A DNA stretch of 17,244 bases. It comes from Prolixibacteraceae bacterium (GTDB lineage Bacteria; Bacteroidota; Bacteroidia; Bacteroidales; Prolixibacteraceae). The stretch spans positions 1-17,244 of the forward strand of contig JAQIDF010000165.1 of NCBI GenBank assembly GCA_027858145.1. Reading direction: 5' to 3'. Numbering within the stretch: the first letter of the stretch is position 1; every line of letters starts with the position of its first letter. Below the pieces are notes generated by a model. It made no database searches and was not told the DNA's origin. It saw only the letters and a list, made by a program, of their open reading frames with translations. A program made the position numbers and the translations under genes. Shown here in pieces: positions 1 to 9,400 of the stretch.

Positions 1-43
1 AACTTGAAAGAGGATGAGCTTCTTGGTGCAACGAGTATTAGAA

Positions 44-77
44 GAGCCGTATGACGGGAGACTGTCACGTACGGTTC
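44..77 (+). ncRNA. Group II intron domain V (catalytic hairpin)
   Basis: This 34-nt hairpin is canonical. A 10-bp lower stem pairs GAGCCGTATG (44-53) with CGTACGGTTC (68-77), including G-U pairs. A 2-nt bulge (C66 A67) follows, then a 4-bp upper stem (54-57 with 62-65), closed by a GAGA tetraloop of the GNRA class (58-61). The catalytic AGC triad sits at 45-47. Size, bulge position and tetraloop all agree with the domain V consensus, so nothing in this hairpin looks inactivated. Confidence 0.9.
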
Positions 78-80
78 TGA

Positions 81-114
81 GAGAGGCTTGGGGTGAAATT
101 CCCCTTGTCTACTC
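81..114 (+). ncRNA. Group II intron domain VI with branch-point A111
   Basis: This hairpin lies three bases after domain V. GAG (81-83) pairs with CTC (112-114), A111 is left unpaired on the 3' side, AGGC (84-87) pairs with GTCT (107-110), and GGGG (90-93) pairs with CCCC (101-104). A111 is the expected branch-point adenosine for lariat formation. The assignment rests on manual pairing and its position directly after domain V. Confidence 0.8.
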
Positions 115-117
115 GAC

Positions 118-281
118 CACTAACGTTACCAACAAGGCGAAGAAAGACAACGACAACGAAAATGATATATAAAATGATTTGAAATGAAAAAATAAATGGC
201 TATGAAAGAAAAAAGATTTAGTTTTTTGCAGACCCGCAGAAAAGAAAACGGAAAGCCGACCTAAATTTAGCACATTGCCTT
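118..281 (+). other. Intron 3' flank: possible short exon tail, then no recognised gene
   Basis: After the intron the sequence can be read as TNVTNKAKKDNDNENDI followed by TAA at 170-172. It is a short, charged, asparagine/aspartate/lysine-rich string that could be the C-terminal tail (3' exon) of a gene the intron interrupts. Without the 5' exon this cannot be tested. From 173 to 281 I see no credible start, RNA gene or clear promoter. The frame of the downstream remnant is open from 222 but has no convincing start codon. Confidence 0.3.
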
Positions 282-760
282 TTGCCCAGCACTCAATCCA
301 ACGAGCAGGACGGCTACGTGGAAGGAACTTGTGTTAACCTGAAGATTTACCACAAAGCAAACAGGGAGACACATTACATTCTTTACGAAAGAATAGAAGG
401 TCCGACAAGCTATACATCATTTGCAACTCTGCTTGCCAAAGGCAAATCCCTGACCACAGGCACTAGCGACCAGCAACAGCAATCGCTTATCCTGCGCAAA
501 AACCAGCCGAATCCGTTGACGGATAAGGCAACGATAAGCTACTACCTGCTACAAAGTGGCAAGTAAAGCTTAGCATTTATAATATGCATGGGCAAAAGGT
601 AGCAACATTGGTTAAACGAGTACAATCTAATAGAGGACACAGGGTAACCTTTAACAGGAACCAGGTAGAACCGGGTATTTATATTTATAAGCTGATGTAT
701 AAATCAAACTCAAATCAACAATCGAAAACTTTGTATAAAAAGATGTCCATGATAAAATAA
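282..760 (+). pseudogene. Frameshifted remnant of a T9SS-exported protein (C-terminal sorting tail)
   Basis: The C-terminal half is a type A T9SS sorting domain in the QNxPNPF style, broken across two frames. The first frame (to TAA at 564-566) encodes NQPNPLTDKATISYYLLQSG. Reading resumes one frame away at about 563 with VKLSIYNMHGQKVATLV, then VEPGIYIYKL, and stops at 758-760. Joining the two restores the family pattern, so a single G has probably been lost near 563 (AAGTAAAG instead of AAGGTAAAG). Upstream residues (for example IYHKANRETHYILYERIEG) match no domain I can name. A TTG at 282 is the only nearby start; the frame is open from 222, so the N-terminus is absent or lost. A complete protein would have a signal peptide and a large passenger, neither visible here. 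A sequencing error or a real frameshift could both explain the break. Confidence 0.65.
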
Positions 761-828
761 TATGAGAAAAACTACAAACATTTTTTGCATTGTAAATTAA
801 ACTTTGAAATATATAAAAAAAGCCTATT

Positions 829-3207
829 ATGAAAACAACAATATTTTTTGCAGCTTTGCTATTCTTCGCTTTATCAGTTAGTGCACAAAATAACGTCCTT
901 TTCGCTAGCGCATTAAATGCTAGCTCAACTTATTCTGCTGATCTTGACGGAGATGGCGATATGGATGTCTTGTCAGCTTCCTCGGATGATGACAAAATCG
1001 CCTGGTATGAAAATACAGATGGGGCAGGCACTTTTTCCGCACAAAAGGTGATTACCACCGATGCAGATAGAGCCAGGTCCGTATATGCCGCCGACCTTGA
1101 CGGAGATGGCGATATGGATGTGTTGTCGGCTTCGTACTGGGATGACAAAATCGCCTGGTATGAAAACCTGGATGGGGCAGGCACCTTTTCCGCCCAAAAG
1201 GTCATTACCACCGAAGCAAATGGAGCCGGGTCCGTATATGCCGCCGACCTTGACGGGGATGGCGACAAGGATGTATTGTCAGCTTCCGAAAATGATGCCA
1301 AAATCGCCTGGTATGAAAACCTGGATGGAGCAGGCACTTTTTCCACTCAAAATATTATCACCACCAATGCAGATGGAGCCATGTCAGTATATGCAGCCGA
1401 CCTTGACGGTGATGGCGACAAGGATGTGTTGTCGGCTTCGTGCTGGGATGACAAAATCGCCTGGTATGAGAATCTCGGAGGGGGTGGGAGTTTTTCTTCA
1501 CAGAATGTTGTTTCCGGTTTCAAAGAGATCATTGATTCCAATGTGGTTGGAGCTGGGTCCGTATATGCAGCCGACCTTGACGGAGATGGTGATATGGATG
1601 TGCTGTCAGCTTCCTCGAGTGATGACAAAATCGCCTGGTATGAAAACCTGGATGGAGCAGACACTTTTTCTGATCAAAAGGTCATTACCACCAATGCAGC
1701 TGGAGCCAGCTCAGTATATGCCGCCGACCTTGACGGAGATGGCGACAAGGATGTATTGTCAACTTCAGAAAATGATGCCAAAATCGCTTGGTATGAAAAT
1801 CTGGATGGAGCAGGCACCTTTTCCGCCCAAAAGGTAATTGCAACAGACGAATATGTCGGATATGATGTTTATGCCGCCGACCTTGACGGAGATGGTGATA
1901 CGGATGTTTTGGGATCCGAGACACATGGTAATTTGGGTTGGTACGAAAATTTAAATGGAGAAGGCGATTTTTCATCGTCAAATACAATTGATGATGAAGT
2001 TTGGGGTTTAGAGTCAGTTTATGCTTCCGATTTGGATAATGATGGAGACCTGGATGTTCTGGCAATTTCCAGAGAAATGAGTCGCCTTAACTGGTATGAG
2101 AATAGTAATGGGAACGGAGTATTTTCAGACAGAAAAATAATTGATCACGAATATGGTCTTACATCTTTGTTTGTGGCGGATTTAGACGGTGACGGCGATA
2201 CGGATGTGCTGTCCGCTTCAGACGAGGGTGAAATCGCCTGGTATGAAAACCTCTTATACTTACCCAACGAGACCCATTTTACCCCTATTTGGCAAGGCAA
2301 TGCCTACCAACCCATGACTTTCATGATAGGAGGTGCTGCTTTAGATGACATCCAACTGGTGGCCGGCGATGAAATCGGCATTTTTGATGGTGTTAAATGC
2401 GTCGGTGCCGGAATACTCGACCACACACTGGATGCATCAAATCACGAAGACTATATCCAGATAACGGCTGCAAAAGATGATGGAGACGGTAATGGGTTTA
2501 CCGAAGGTAACCCAATTACATATAAGCTATGGCGGTCAAGTGATGGTTTGGAGCTAGAGGTAAAGGAGCCGCAATATCCTTATGAGGGCTCGGATTCGGA
2601 AGTTTTTGTTGGTCTGGCAACGAATTATGTTATATTGGAACAAGTCGAAGTATCTACCAATGAGAAAGTATCATCTATCACTCTTGCAGATGGAGAACAA
2701 GATTGTTTCAACGCCACCAACACCATCATCGTTGCAGATGAAGGAGATGTGATTGTTGAATCCGGCGCCTCTGCCAATTTTATCGCCGGTCACAGCATCC
2801 TTTTCCGGCCCGGTTTCCATGCACAAGCTGGCAGTTATGTCGATGCGCACATTACAACAACAGGCTCGTTCTGTGATGACCTGCCGGCTGCACCAATAAT
2901 GGCTGCCGAACCGATTGCAGACAAAAGTGTTGAGTTTGAAGAGCCAGAACTGGAGGATGATACAATTGAACGCCAAAGTTTGATGGTTTACCCAAACCCC
3001 AATAACGGGAAATTCACCATTAAGTTGGAGAACATCGAAAGTGAAACGTTGGTGTTGATGTATAATTCAATCGGACAGAAAGTTTACGATGTTACCATGA
3101 CTGAACAGTTACATTCGGTTGAGTTGCCTAATGTGCAAAGGGGAATCTACTTTATCAAAGCAATTAACAATCAAAAACAGTTCGATCAGAAGATTGTAAT
3201 TCAGTAA
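829..3207 (+). CDS. Secreted FG-GAP/VCBS-type repeat protein with T9SS type A sorting domain
   Basis: This is a 792-aa exported protein. Residues 1-19 form a Sec signal peptide (MKTTIFFAALLFFALSVSA, likely cut before QNN). Residues 34-474 hold nine tandem ~51-residue repeats of the form VYAADLDGDGDxDVLSAS...KIAWYEN. Each carries an Asp-rich DxDxDGDxD loop of the calcium-binding type seen in FG-GAP/VCBS beta-propeller proteins, so the repeats probably form a propeller. Residues ~480-605 are a beta-rich domain common near the C-terminus of Bacteroidota exported proteins (WQGNAYQPMTF, GDEIGIFDG, ITYKLWRSSDG). Residues ~613-685 resemble the '3-coathanger stack' domain (GASANFIAGHSILFRPGFHA, with flanking cysteines). 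Residues 720-792 are the T9SS sorting domain (VYPNPNNGKFTIKLEN, GIYFIKAI). There is no catalytic motif; adhesion or ligand binding at the surface is inferred. ATG at 829 gives a perfect signal peptide. Stop is a tandem TAATAA. Confidence 0.95.
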   Translation: MKTTIFFAALLFFALSVSAQNNVLFASALNASSTYSADLDGDGDMDVLSASSDDDKIAWYENTDGAGTFSAQKVITTDADRARSVYAADLDGDGDMDVLSASYWDDKIAWYENLDGAGTFSAQKVITTEANGAGSVYAADLDGDGDKDVLSASENDAKIAWYENLDGAGTFSTQNIITTNADGAMSVYAADLDGDGDKDVLSASCWDDKIAWYENLGGGGSFSSQNVVSGFKEIIDSNVVGAGSVYAADLDGDGDMDVLSASSSDDKIAWYENLDGADTFSDQKVITTNAAGASSVYAADLDGDGDKDVLSTSENDAKIAWYENLDGAGTFSAQKVIATDEYVGYDVYAADLDGDGDTDVLGSETHGNLGWYENLNGEGDFSSSNTIDDEVWGLESVYASDLDNDGDLDVLAISREMSRLNWYENSNGNGVFSDRKIIDHEYGLTSLFVADLDGDGDTDVLSASDEGEIAWYENLLYLPNETHFTPIWQGNAYQPMTFMIGGAALDDIQLVAGDEIGIFDGVKCVGAGILDHTLDASNHEDYIQITAAKDDGDGNGFTEGNPITYKLWRSSDGLELEVKEPQYPYEGSDSEVFVGLATNYVILEQVEVSTNEKVSSITLADGEQDCFNATNTIIVADEGDVIVESGASANFIAGHSILFRPGFHAQAGSYVDAHITTTGSFCDDLPAAPIMAAEPIADKSVEFEEPELEDDTIERQSLMVYPNPNNGKFTIKLENIESETLVLMYNSIGQKVYDVTMTEQLHSVELPNVQRGIYFIKAINNQKQFDQKIVIQ
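928..2250 (+). repeat. Nine tandem ~153-bp coding repeats (FG-GAP/VCBS-like)
   Basis: Repeat units start at 928, 1081, 1234, 1387, 1561, 1714, 1867, 2017 and 2167. The spacing is exactly 153 bp except for 174 bp in unit 4 (seven extra codons around FKEIIDS) and 150 bp in units 7 and 8. Units 1-6 are close at the nucleotide level, with recurring blocks such as GACCTTGACGGAGATGGCGA and AAAATCGCCTGGTATGA. Units 7-9 are more diverged. The periodicity keeps other frames open on both strands, which explains several long but spurious ORFs here. Confidence 0.95.
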
Positions 3208-3223
3208 TAAATTGATTCGTTTG

Positions 3224-3251
3224 CTATTTCTGTGTGTTCATACAGAAATAG
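3224..3251 (+). terminator. Perfect 10-bp hairpin after the 829-3207 gene, possible terminator
   Basis: CTATTTCTGT (3224-3233) and ACAGAAATAG (3242-3251) form a perfect inverted repeat around an 8-nt loop, 17 bp after the stop codon. There is no strong T-run directly after it, so intrinsic termination is uncertain; mRNA 3'-end protection is an alternative. The same hairpin, identical including its loop, follows the next gene. Confidence 0.55.
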
Positions 3252-3317
3252 TAAACGTTCACTAAGTTAATAAGAAAAAATATATTTCTTATTGGGCGAT
3301 GTGTTATATTTATAAAT

Positions 3318-3350
3318 TGAAATAAAATGTTATGATTTGACTTTATTTCA
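3318..3350 (+). promoter_or_regulatory. Conserved 33-bp inverted repeat upstream of the 3416 gene
   Basis: TGAAATAAA (3318-3326) and TTTATTTCA (3342-3350) are perfect 9-bp inverted arms around a 15-bp spacer that includes TATGATTTG. It lies 65 bp before the ATG. The whole element is identical in front of the 11629 gene, while the sequence just downstream differs, which suggests selection or recent copying. TATGATTTG resembles the Bacteroidota -7 element TAnnTTTG but has one base too many, and I see no TTTG at a suitable -33 distance. An operator or RNA hairpin role is inferred. Confidence 0.4.
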
Positions 3351-3415
3351 TAAGACCCGTTTGAAACTAAAATAATATATATAATCCAAAATAAACCATC
3401 AAAATATCCACCACC

Positions 3416-6400
3416 ATGAAAAAATTACATTTACCGGTATTTCTAACCCTGATCATTCTGTTTTGGGTTAACCAACTTTCTGCTATTACACAAGAATGGA
3501 ATTTTAGTTCATATTCTTTCCGTAGTTTAGGATTAATAGAGAGTCAAACGCATATCAATGGATTATCGATATATGCAAATTCTGACAAGCCAGTTACTGT
3601 AGATGAAAGTCTGGTTTCTGTTAATGATGTGTTTTATACTCATCGTATCAAACTAGGCGGGGCTGGTAGTATTGTTGCTAACGAGCCGGAATACAGGATA
3701 TTGTCATTTTATGCCCCGGGTAATACTTCAATAACAGTTATCTGTACATCTTCCAGCGATACAGAAGATCGGGAATTATTGGTTGTCAACGGTAACAATG
3801 GCGATACCATCTACACCTTTCAGGCTCCAGGTGGTGTTGTAAGTACTGAGACTTTCGATTATACGGGCAATGGAACCAATGTATACCTCATGTCGAAATC
3901 AAGTGGTATTAATCTTTACAGTGTAAAAGCTGATAGTGAAGTTGATCAGGGTATTACGCTTTTTGATCCTGCGAGCTATGATCCTGCTAACCTTCCTTCC
4001 GGAATGTCGATTGTTGAAATTGATAATAAAAAATACCTGAAGGCTCCGTTAAATGATTGGTCTTCCATTATTAACATTGATCCTTTTTTTATTAGTTCAG
4101 ATATATCATATCTGGTATTTCAATATAAATATAAAGAAGGAAATTCGGGTTATACGGTCGATCAGGTTAACTCTTTTTTTAAGTTTTTTGATTTGAATTG
4201 GTCGGAAATTGTAGCACAGGATGTTCCGTCCGATTCGAATTTTGTTGAACGTTTTATACCTGTATATACCGAAGAACATGGTGCTTTTTGTGGTTCTTTT
4301 TTATTAGCAGGGTTGAAAACAGCAGATAGGACAGCGGTAACAGGTGATACCATTTTTATTGGTCAGGTACATACCTACATCAATGAGCCTGATGTGATTT
4401 TTGATCCGGCCAATTACAATGCATCGCTTTTGCCTGAAGGTATGGATGTTGTTAATGTTGATGGTGAGAAATTGTTACAGGTAGTTACCAACGGATGGAG
4501 TTCAAACTTAAACATTCAGACGTTTAATATAAAGCAGGGCTATTCTGCAACTTGTAGTTTTAAATATGCATTGGGCAATACAACAGCCGATTCACTTACT
4601 TTGTCGCAGATTAATTCTAGGGTTGTTTTAATGGATGTTGTGAATGAAGTGCCTAACCCCTGGGGAGAGGGAATGGTCCCGTCAAGGGTGAATTTAATCC
4701 AAAGTCCTGCAAATAGTGAAATGACAAAGACGGCAGGAAGATTTTCCCCTGAAATGCAATACATACATCTGCTTCAGTTCGCCGGCCAAAAAAACTATGA
4801 GGGCTGGCAAGAATCGTATGGTGATACACTCTGGGTTGGGAAAATTGAACAGGTTTATATCCCCCACTCACAAATTGAGGTTAAAAAAACGACGGTCGCC
4901 CCAACACTCGACGGTGTAGAGGAGGAATGTTGGAATGGTGTTGAGCCTGTGCGTATCATGCAGGATTTTATCAATGAACATCCTTCAGTTACAGCATACT
5001 GGAAAGCCATGTGGGCGGATTCAGGAATGTTTGTGTTAGTTAATGTACAGGATAATGATCACTGGCCATCGTGGGAGGCAGGTAGTGATGAGTTTTGGTT
5101 ATACGATGGCACCGAAGTTGCATTTGATGTTAACCCTGTGCTTAACGACGGATTGGGGGCTTCAAATGGAGAAGGCCACTATCAGCATTCTGGATTATTT
5201 GTGGAAGATCAGTATGGAACAGAGCTGGGGAGTGATCAGTATAGATATGCAAGTCAATTGTCGGGTGAAAATTATACTACCGAATATTTTTTCCCGTACA
5301 ATGAGTTTTGGGATAAAGAGAGTGTCAATCTTACTATGTCCGATTTTTTAGCACTCGATTCGATTGGTTTTGATGTTTATGTTGCTGATCGGGATGAAGG
5401 CCATGCAACTCAGCGGCAACGTAAGGTTTGGCATAATACTGGTGTTGTAGATGAGAATTATATGAACATGGACAATGCCGGTTCTATTAAACTTATTGAC
5501 GAAAATGTACCAATAACAGATAGTGTTATGGTTACGTTCAGGGTTGATATGCGCGATGAACAGATACACCAACCGGGGGTTACTTTACAAGGTAGTTTTG
5601 ATGGGTGGCAGGATTCATATCAGATGACAAACACCTATGACGATGTGTATGAGGTGTCGTTGTTAATACAGAAAAATACTTATCATGAATTTAAGTACCT
5701 GAACGGATATATGTCTGAAACCCCTGATGGAGATTGTACAGCAGGAGGCGAATATAACAATCGTTTTATTAATGTGCCCAGCAGTAACGAAATACTTGAT
5801 TTGGTATGTTTTAATCGTTGTTCTGTTTGTCCGCCTTCTCACGTCGATGTGTCCAAAACTGAAACGGCTCCTATACTTGATGGCGTTATTGATGCTGTTT
5901 GGGACAATTTTGATCCAGTGCCGGTTTCAAAAAACTATATTTACGAAACACCTACTGTTGATGCTTATTGGAAAGCTATGTGGGCCGATTCGGGTATTTA
6001 TGTTTTGATTGAAGTGGAAGACGATGACCATTATCCGTTTTGGGAAGTTGGTTCTGGTAATCCATGGGAATATGATGGGGCAGAAGTTGCATTTGATGTA
6101 AATTCCAATTTATACGATGGTATAGGAAGTTGCGAGGGGCAGGGGCATTCTCAATACATTCCTGAGTTTACAGAAGGGCAATATGGGGTTTTGATTGACC
6201 GTGGTAGCTTTCAATATGCAAATCAGCTGTACGGGGAGAACTGGGTGAGTGAGCTTTATTTTCCATTTACAAACTTTGTAAATAAAGAAGACCTAACTCT
6301 TTTTAAAAACGACTTTCTATTACTCGATGCCATTGGCTTCGATGTATATATTATTGATCAGGATGAAACTGCGCTGCCCGGACGGCACCGTAAAGTTTGG

Positions 6401-9400
6401 CAAAATAACGGTTTAATAGATGAGAACTGCATGAATATGGATGATGCCGGTACAATCAGCTTAGTGGGAGAAGAACCGGATATATCAGTTTCTGAAGCAG
6501 ATTCAATGGCTTTGGTTGCTTTGTATAATTCAACGAATGGTGATAGTTGGAATAATAATCAGGGGTGGTTGACCGATATTGTAATAAACTGGCAAGGAGT
6601 AACGGTACAGGATGGAAGGGTAACCGTATTAGACCTTCAAAATAACAACCTGACCGGGCAGTTGCCATCCAAGTTAGCTAATCTTACGGCTTTAATTACG
6701 TTAAATATTGGCAACAATTGGAACCTTGACCAGGGGGGAATCCCTGATTTATCAATGTTGACAAGCCTAAGAGAATTGTTCATCGCTTCATGTAACCGGA
6801 ACGGGAATATGCCCGGATGGCTGTTGCAATCTACTGGCATCGAAAAAATTGATGTTAGTGGCAATGCTTTAACCGGAACGTTTCCAACAAACTTTGTTAA
6901 TTCTGCAAACATAACACATCTTGATTTAGCATGGAACCAATTTGATATTCCCGAAGCATTCCCCGATTATAGCCAGTTTGTGAATATCGTAAGATTGAGG
7001 CTCGCGGGTTCTAATATTTCCGGACCTGTTCCGGAATGGGTGGCAGATTTTTCTGAATTAAGATCTTTGCTTCTTGGATATAATAATTTATCAGGAGCGT
7101 TACCGGCAGGGTTGAGCAGTCTTTCAAATCTTGAATACATCTATATCCAGAATAATGCTTTCAATTTTGCCGATATTGCAGCTTCAGGTATTCTTCCTGT
7201 TGATCTTTCATATTTCGGTTATTCAGCCCAAAAAAATGTTCAAATTGAAAAAACGGAGACTGAAACACAGGTAACATTAGATGCATCGGCCGTTGGGGGT
7301 GATGCACATACCTGGTATAAAGACGATGTGGAGATTGATGGTGAGACAAGCAGCACATTGATTGTTGATAAAACTGATGTTGGTCTTTATTATTGTGTGA
7401 TTACCAATAGTCAATATCCCGACTTAACCCTTACTTCAGATGTATTAGATGTGGGGGTTTTTGCCAATGGTGTTTATGTTGATGAATATGATGCTTTGGT
7501 TGCATTGTATAATGCTTTGGGCGGAACTAGCTGGGATGATAATACCAATTGGTTGACTGATGAACCGGTAAGCAACTGGTACGGAGTTGAGGTTTGGGAC
7601 CATCATGTTATTGAATTAGACCTAAGTTTGAACAACCTTAGTGGTGATGTTCCGGCTGCTATAGGTGACTTGTCAAATCTGGAAGATCTCAATATGGCCC
7701 GTAACAATATTACTTCAATTCCTTCTGAAATTGGTAATCTGAATAGTTTGTATGGTCTTAACTTTTCTGACTGTTATATAACCGAGTTGCCTAATACCAT
7801 TGGTGATTTGGTTAATCTTTGGTATCTTGATTTCTTTAATAATCAACTCTCAGCTTTGCCAGATGAGATAACTAATTTGTCAAATCTTACAAATTTTTGG
7901 GTCTCTTACAACCAAATAGAAAGTTTGCCCGATTTATCATCGCTACCTCTTGAAAATGCAGGTGTCGATAACAATAAGCTAACGTTTTCCGATTTAATCA
8001 ATTGTGGTATTAACCCATCAGGCGATTATTATTATTATTCTGATCAGGATAAGATAGAAGTTGATTACTCCGACATTGGCAGCGGTTATACTTTAGATGT
8101 ATCGTTTGCCGGAGGTGAAAGCCATCAGTGGTATAAAAACGGTGTGCTAATGCCTGGTGAAACATCTGCAATCATTACCATAAGCGGATATGAACAGGAT
8201 TATTATCATTGTGTAATTAATCACTCATCTTATCCTTACCTCACCCTTGAAAGTGAACCACAAGGTGTTGAGGGCTATTTAACCCATGGGGTGGTAACTT
8301 CTGAATACAATGCTTTAATCGATTTTTATAACCAAACCGGAGGAGAAAACTGGCGGAATAATTGGAACTGGCTTGGCGATGCCGAGATTAATCAGTGGTT
8401 TGGAGTTGATGTTGAGGGCGTTCATATTACCGAATTACATCTGACCTCGAACAATATAAGTGGTACACTGCCGGCTTCGTTCGACTCTTTAACCGAATTA
8501 AAAAGAGCTAACTTTTATGACAATCAGCTTAGCGGGTTACCTGATTTATCGACTTTATCAAACCTGAATTATTTTAATGTGGTTAAAAATACTTTGGATT
8601 TTAACGATTTATCGGATGCTAATCTGGATGTATCTCAGTTGTTTTTCAATTATCAAACCCAAAAAGATATATTAGTAAATAAGAGCACTTCGGACAACCA
8701 GGCTACATTTACAGTACCCGATGTTGGAGCTGAAACGTATCAGTGGTATTATAACTCGAATGAGATGCAGGGAGAAAATGGGCAAACTTTAACAATAAAC
8801 GACACCGAGACAGGTTATTATTATTGTACCATAACAAATTCCTCTTTTCCAGATCTGACCATACAAACGGTTGCAGAAGAAGTAGGGCAATCTGATCTTA
8901 CTTGTGGAATATTAACCAGTGAGTATAATGCTTTAGTTGCTTTATATAATGCAACTAAGGGTGATGAAAGATGGCTCAATAAAACCAATTGGCTAAGTAA
9001 TAACCCGGCATCTGATTGGTACGGTGTTGATGTCCGGGGAGTAAATGTTAGTGGAGTTGATTTGGGGTATAATGGGCTAAGAGATACAATTCCGAGGGAG
9101 ATGATGAACCTAACCCGGGTTCGTGAACTTCGGTTCAGGGGAAATCGTATAACAGGTTTGCATCCCAATGTGGGTAATCTTAGTTTCATTGAAACCCTTG
9201 ATTTGAGTGGAAATGAATTAGCAGAATTCCCGGTAGCAGTAACAGGTTTAACTTCATTGCGCTGGTTGTTTCTTGATTTTAATAATATGACAGGATCGAT
9301 TCCCGGTAGTATAGGTAATCTTATAAACCTATGGGATTTATATGTTGGGTTTAACCAATTGTCGGGTCAATTGCCTGCTGAAATGAGCGAATTAACCCAA

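Larger units (their letters stand above)
1..117 (+). ncRNA. Group II intron, 3' end only (domains IV-end, V and VI)
   Basis: This is the 3' part of a bacterial group II self-splicing intron, a retroelement ribozyme. Domain V at 44-77 and domain VI at 81-114 fold as expected when paired by hand (see the separate entries). The intron probably ends near 117, at the sequence CTACTCGAC, 6 nt after the bulged A111. That matches the usual distance from branch point to 3' splice site. Bases 1-43 would be the end of domain IV and the linker to domain V. The 5' part, and any intron-encoded reverse transcriptase/maturase, would lie left of the window and cannot be seen, so completeness and activity are unknown. 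The fold is seen in the sequence; the exact 3' boundary is inferred. Confidence 0.85.
2791..3415 (+). repeat. Tail-plus-leader cassette, copy 1 (paired with 11006-11628)
   Basis: This segment contains the end of the coathanger-like domain, the T9SS sorting domain, the tandem TAATAA stop, the hairpin at 3224-3251, the palindrome at 3318-3350 and the leader of the next gene. The second copy occupies the same position relative to the next gene pair. The encoded C-terminal ~139 residues are nearly identical in both proteins, and the spacers align along their whole length with a few small differences. Confidence 0.9.

Noticed and set aside
282..566. A complete 94-aa gene starting at TTG 282
   Set aside because: Its end is the first half of a T9SS sorting domain whose second half continues in another frame, and the start codon is weak. 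It is better read as part of a frameshifted remnant.
781..828. Possible Bacteroidota promoter (TAAACTTTG near 797-805) before the 829 gene
   Set aside because: The -7 consensus is TAnnTTTG and this has one base too many. The upstream TTTG at about 784 is only ~10 bp from the TA, well short of the usual ~19-bp spacing, so I do not call it.
930..1837. Long open frames on the minus strand (930-1346, 1347-1664) and in another plus frame (1061-1837)
   Set aside because: They follow the 153-bp repeat periodicity of the VCBS-like gene, have repetitive low-complexity products with no domain sense, and lie wholly within a well-supported gene.
2671..2976. Minus-strand frames with similar products at 2671-2976 and 10985-11191
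   Set aside because: Their similarity to each other comes only from the duplicated C-terminal tail on the plus strand. They lack signals of their own.
3224..3251. Inverted repeats as insertion-sequence ends or CRISPR-like units
   Set aside because: There is no transposase, no target-site duplication, and only two copies 8.2 kb apart, each in a gene spacer. They are part of the duplicated cassette.
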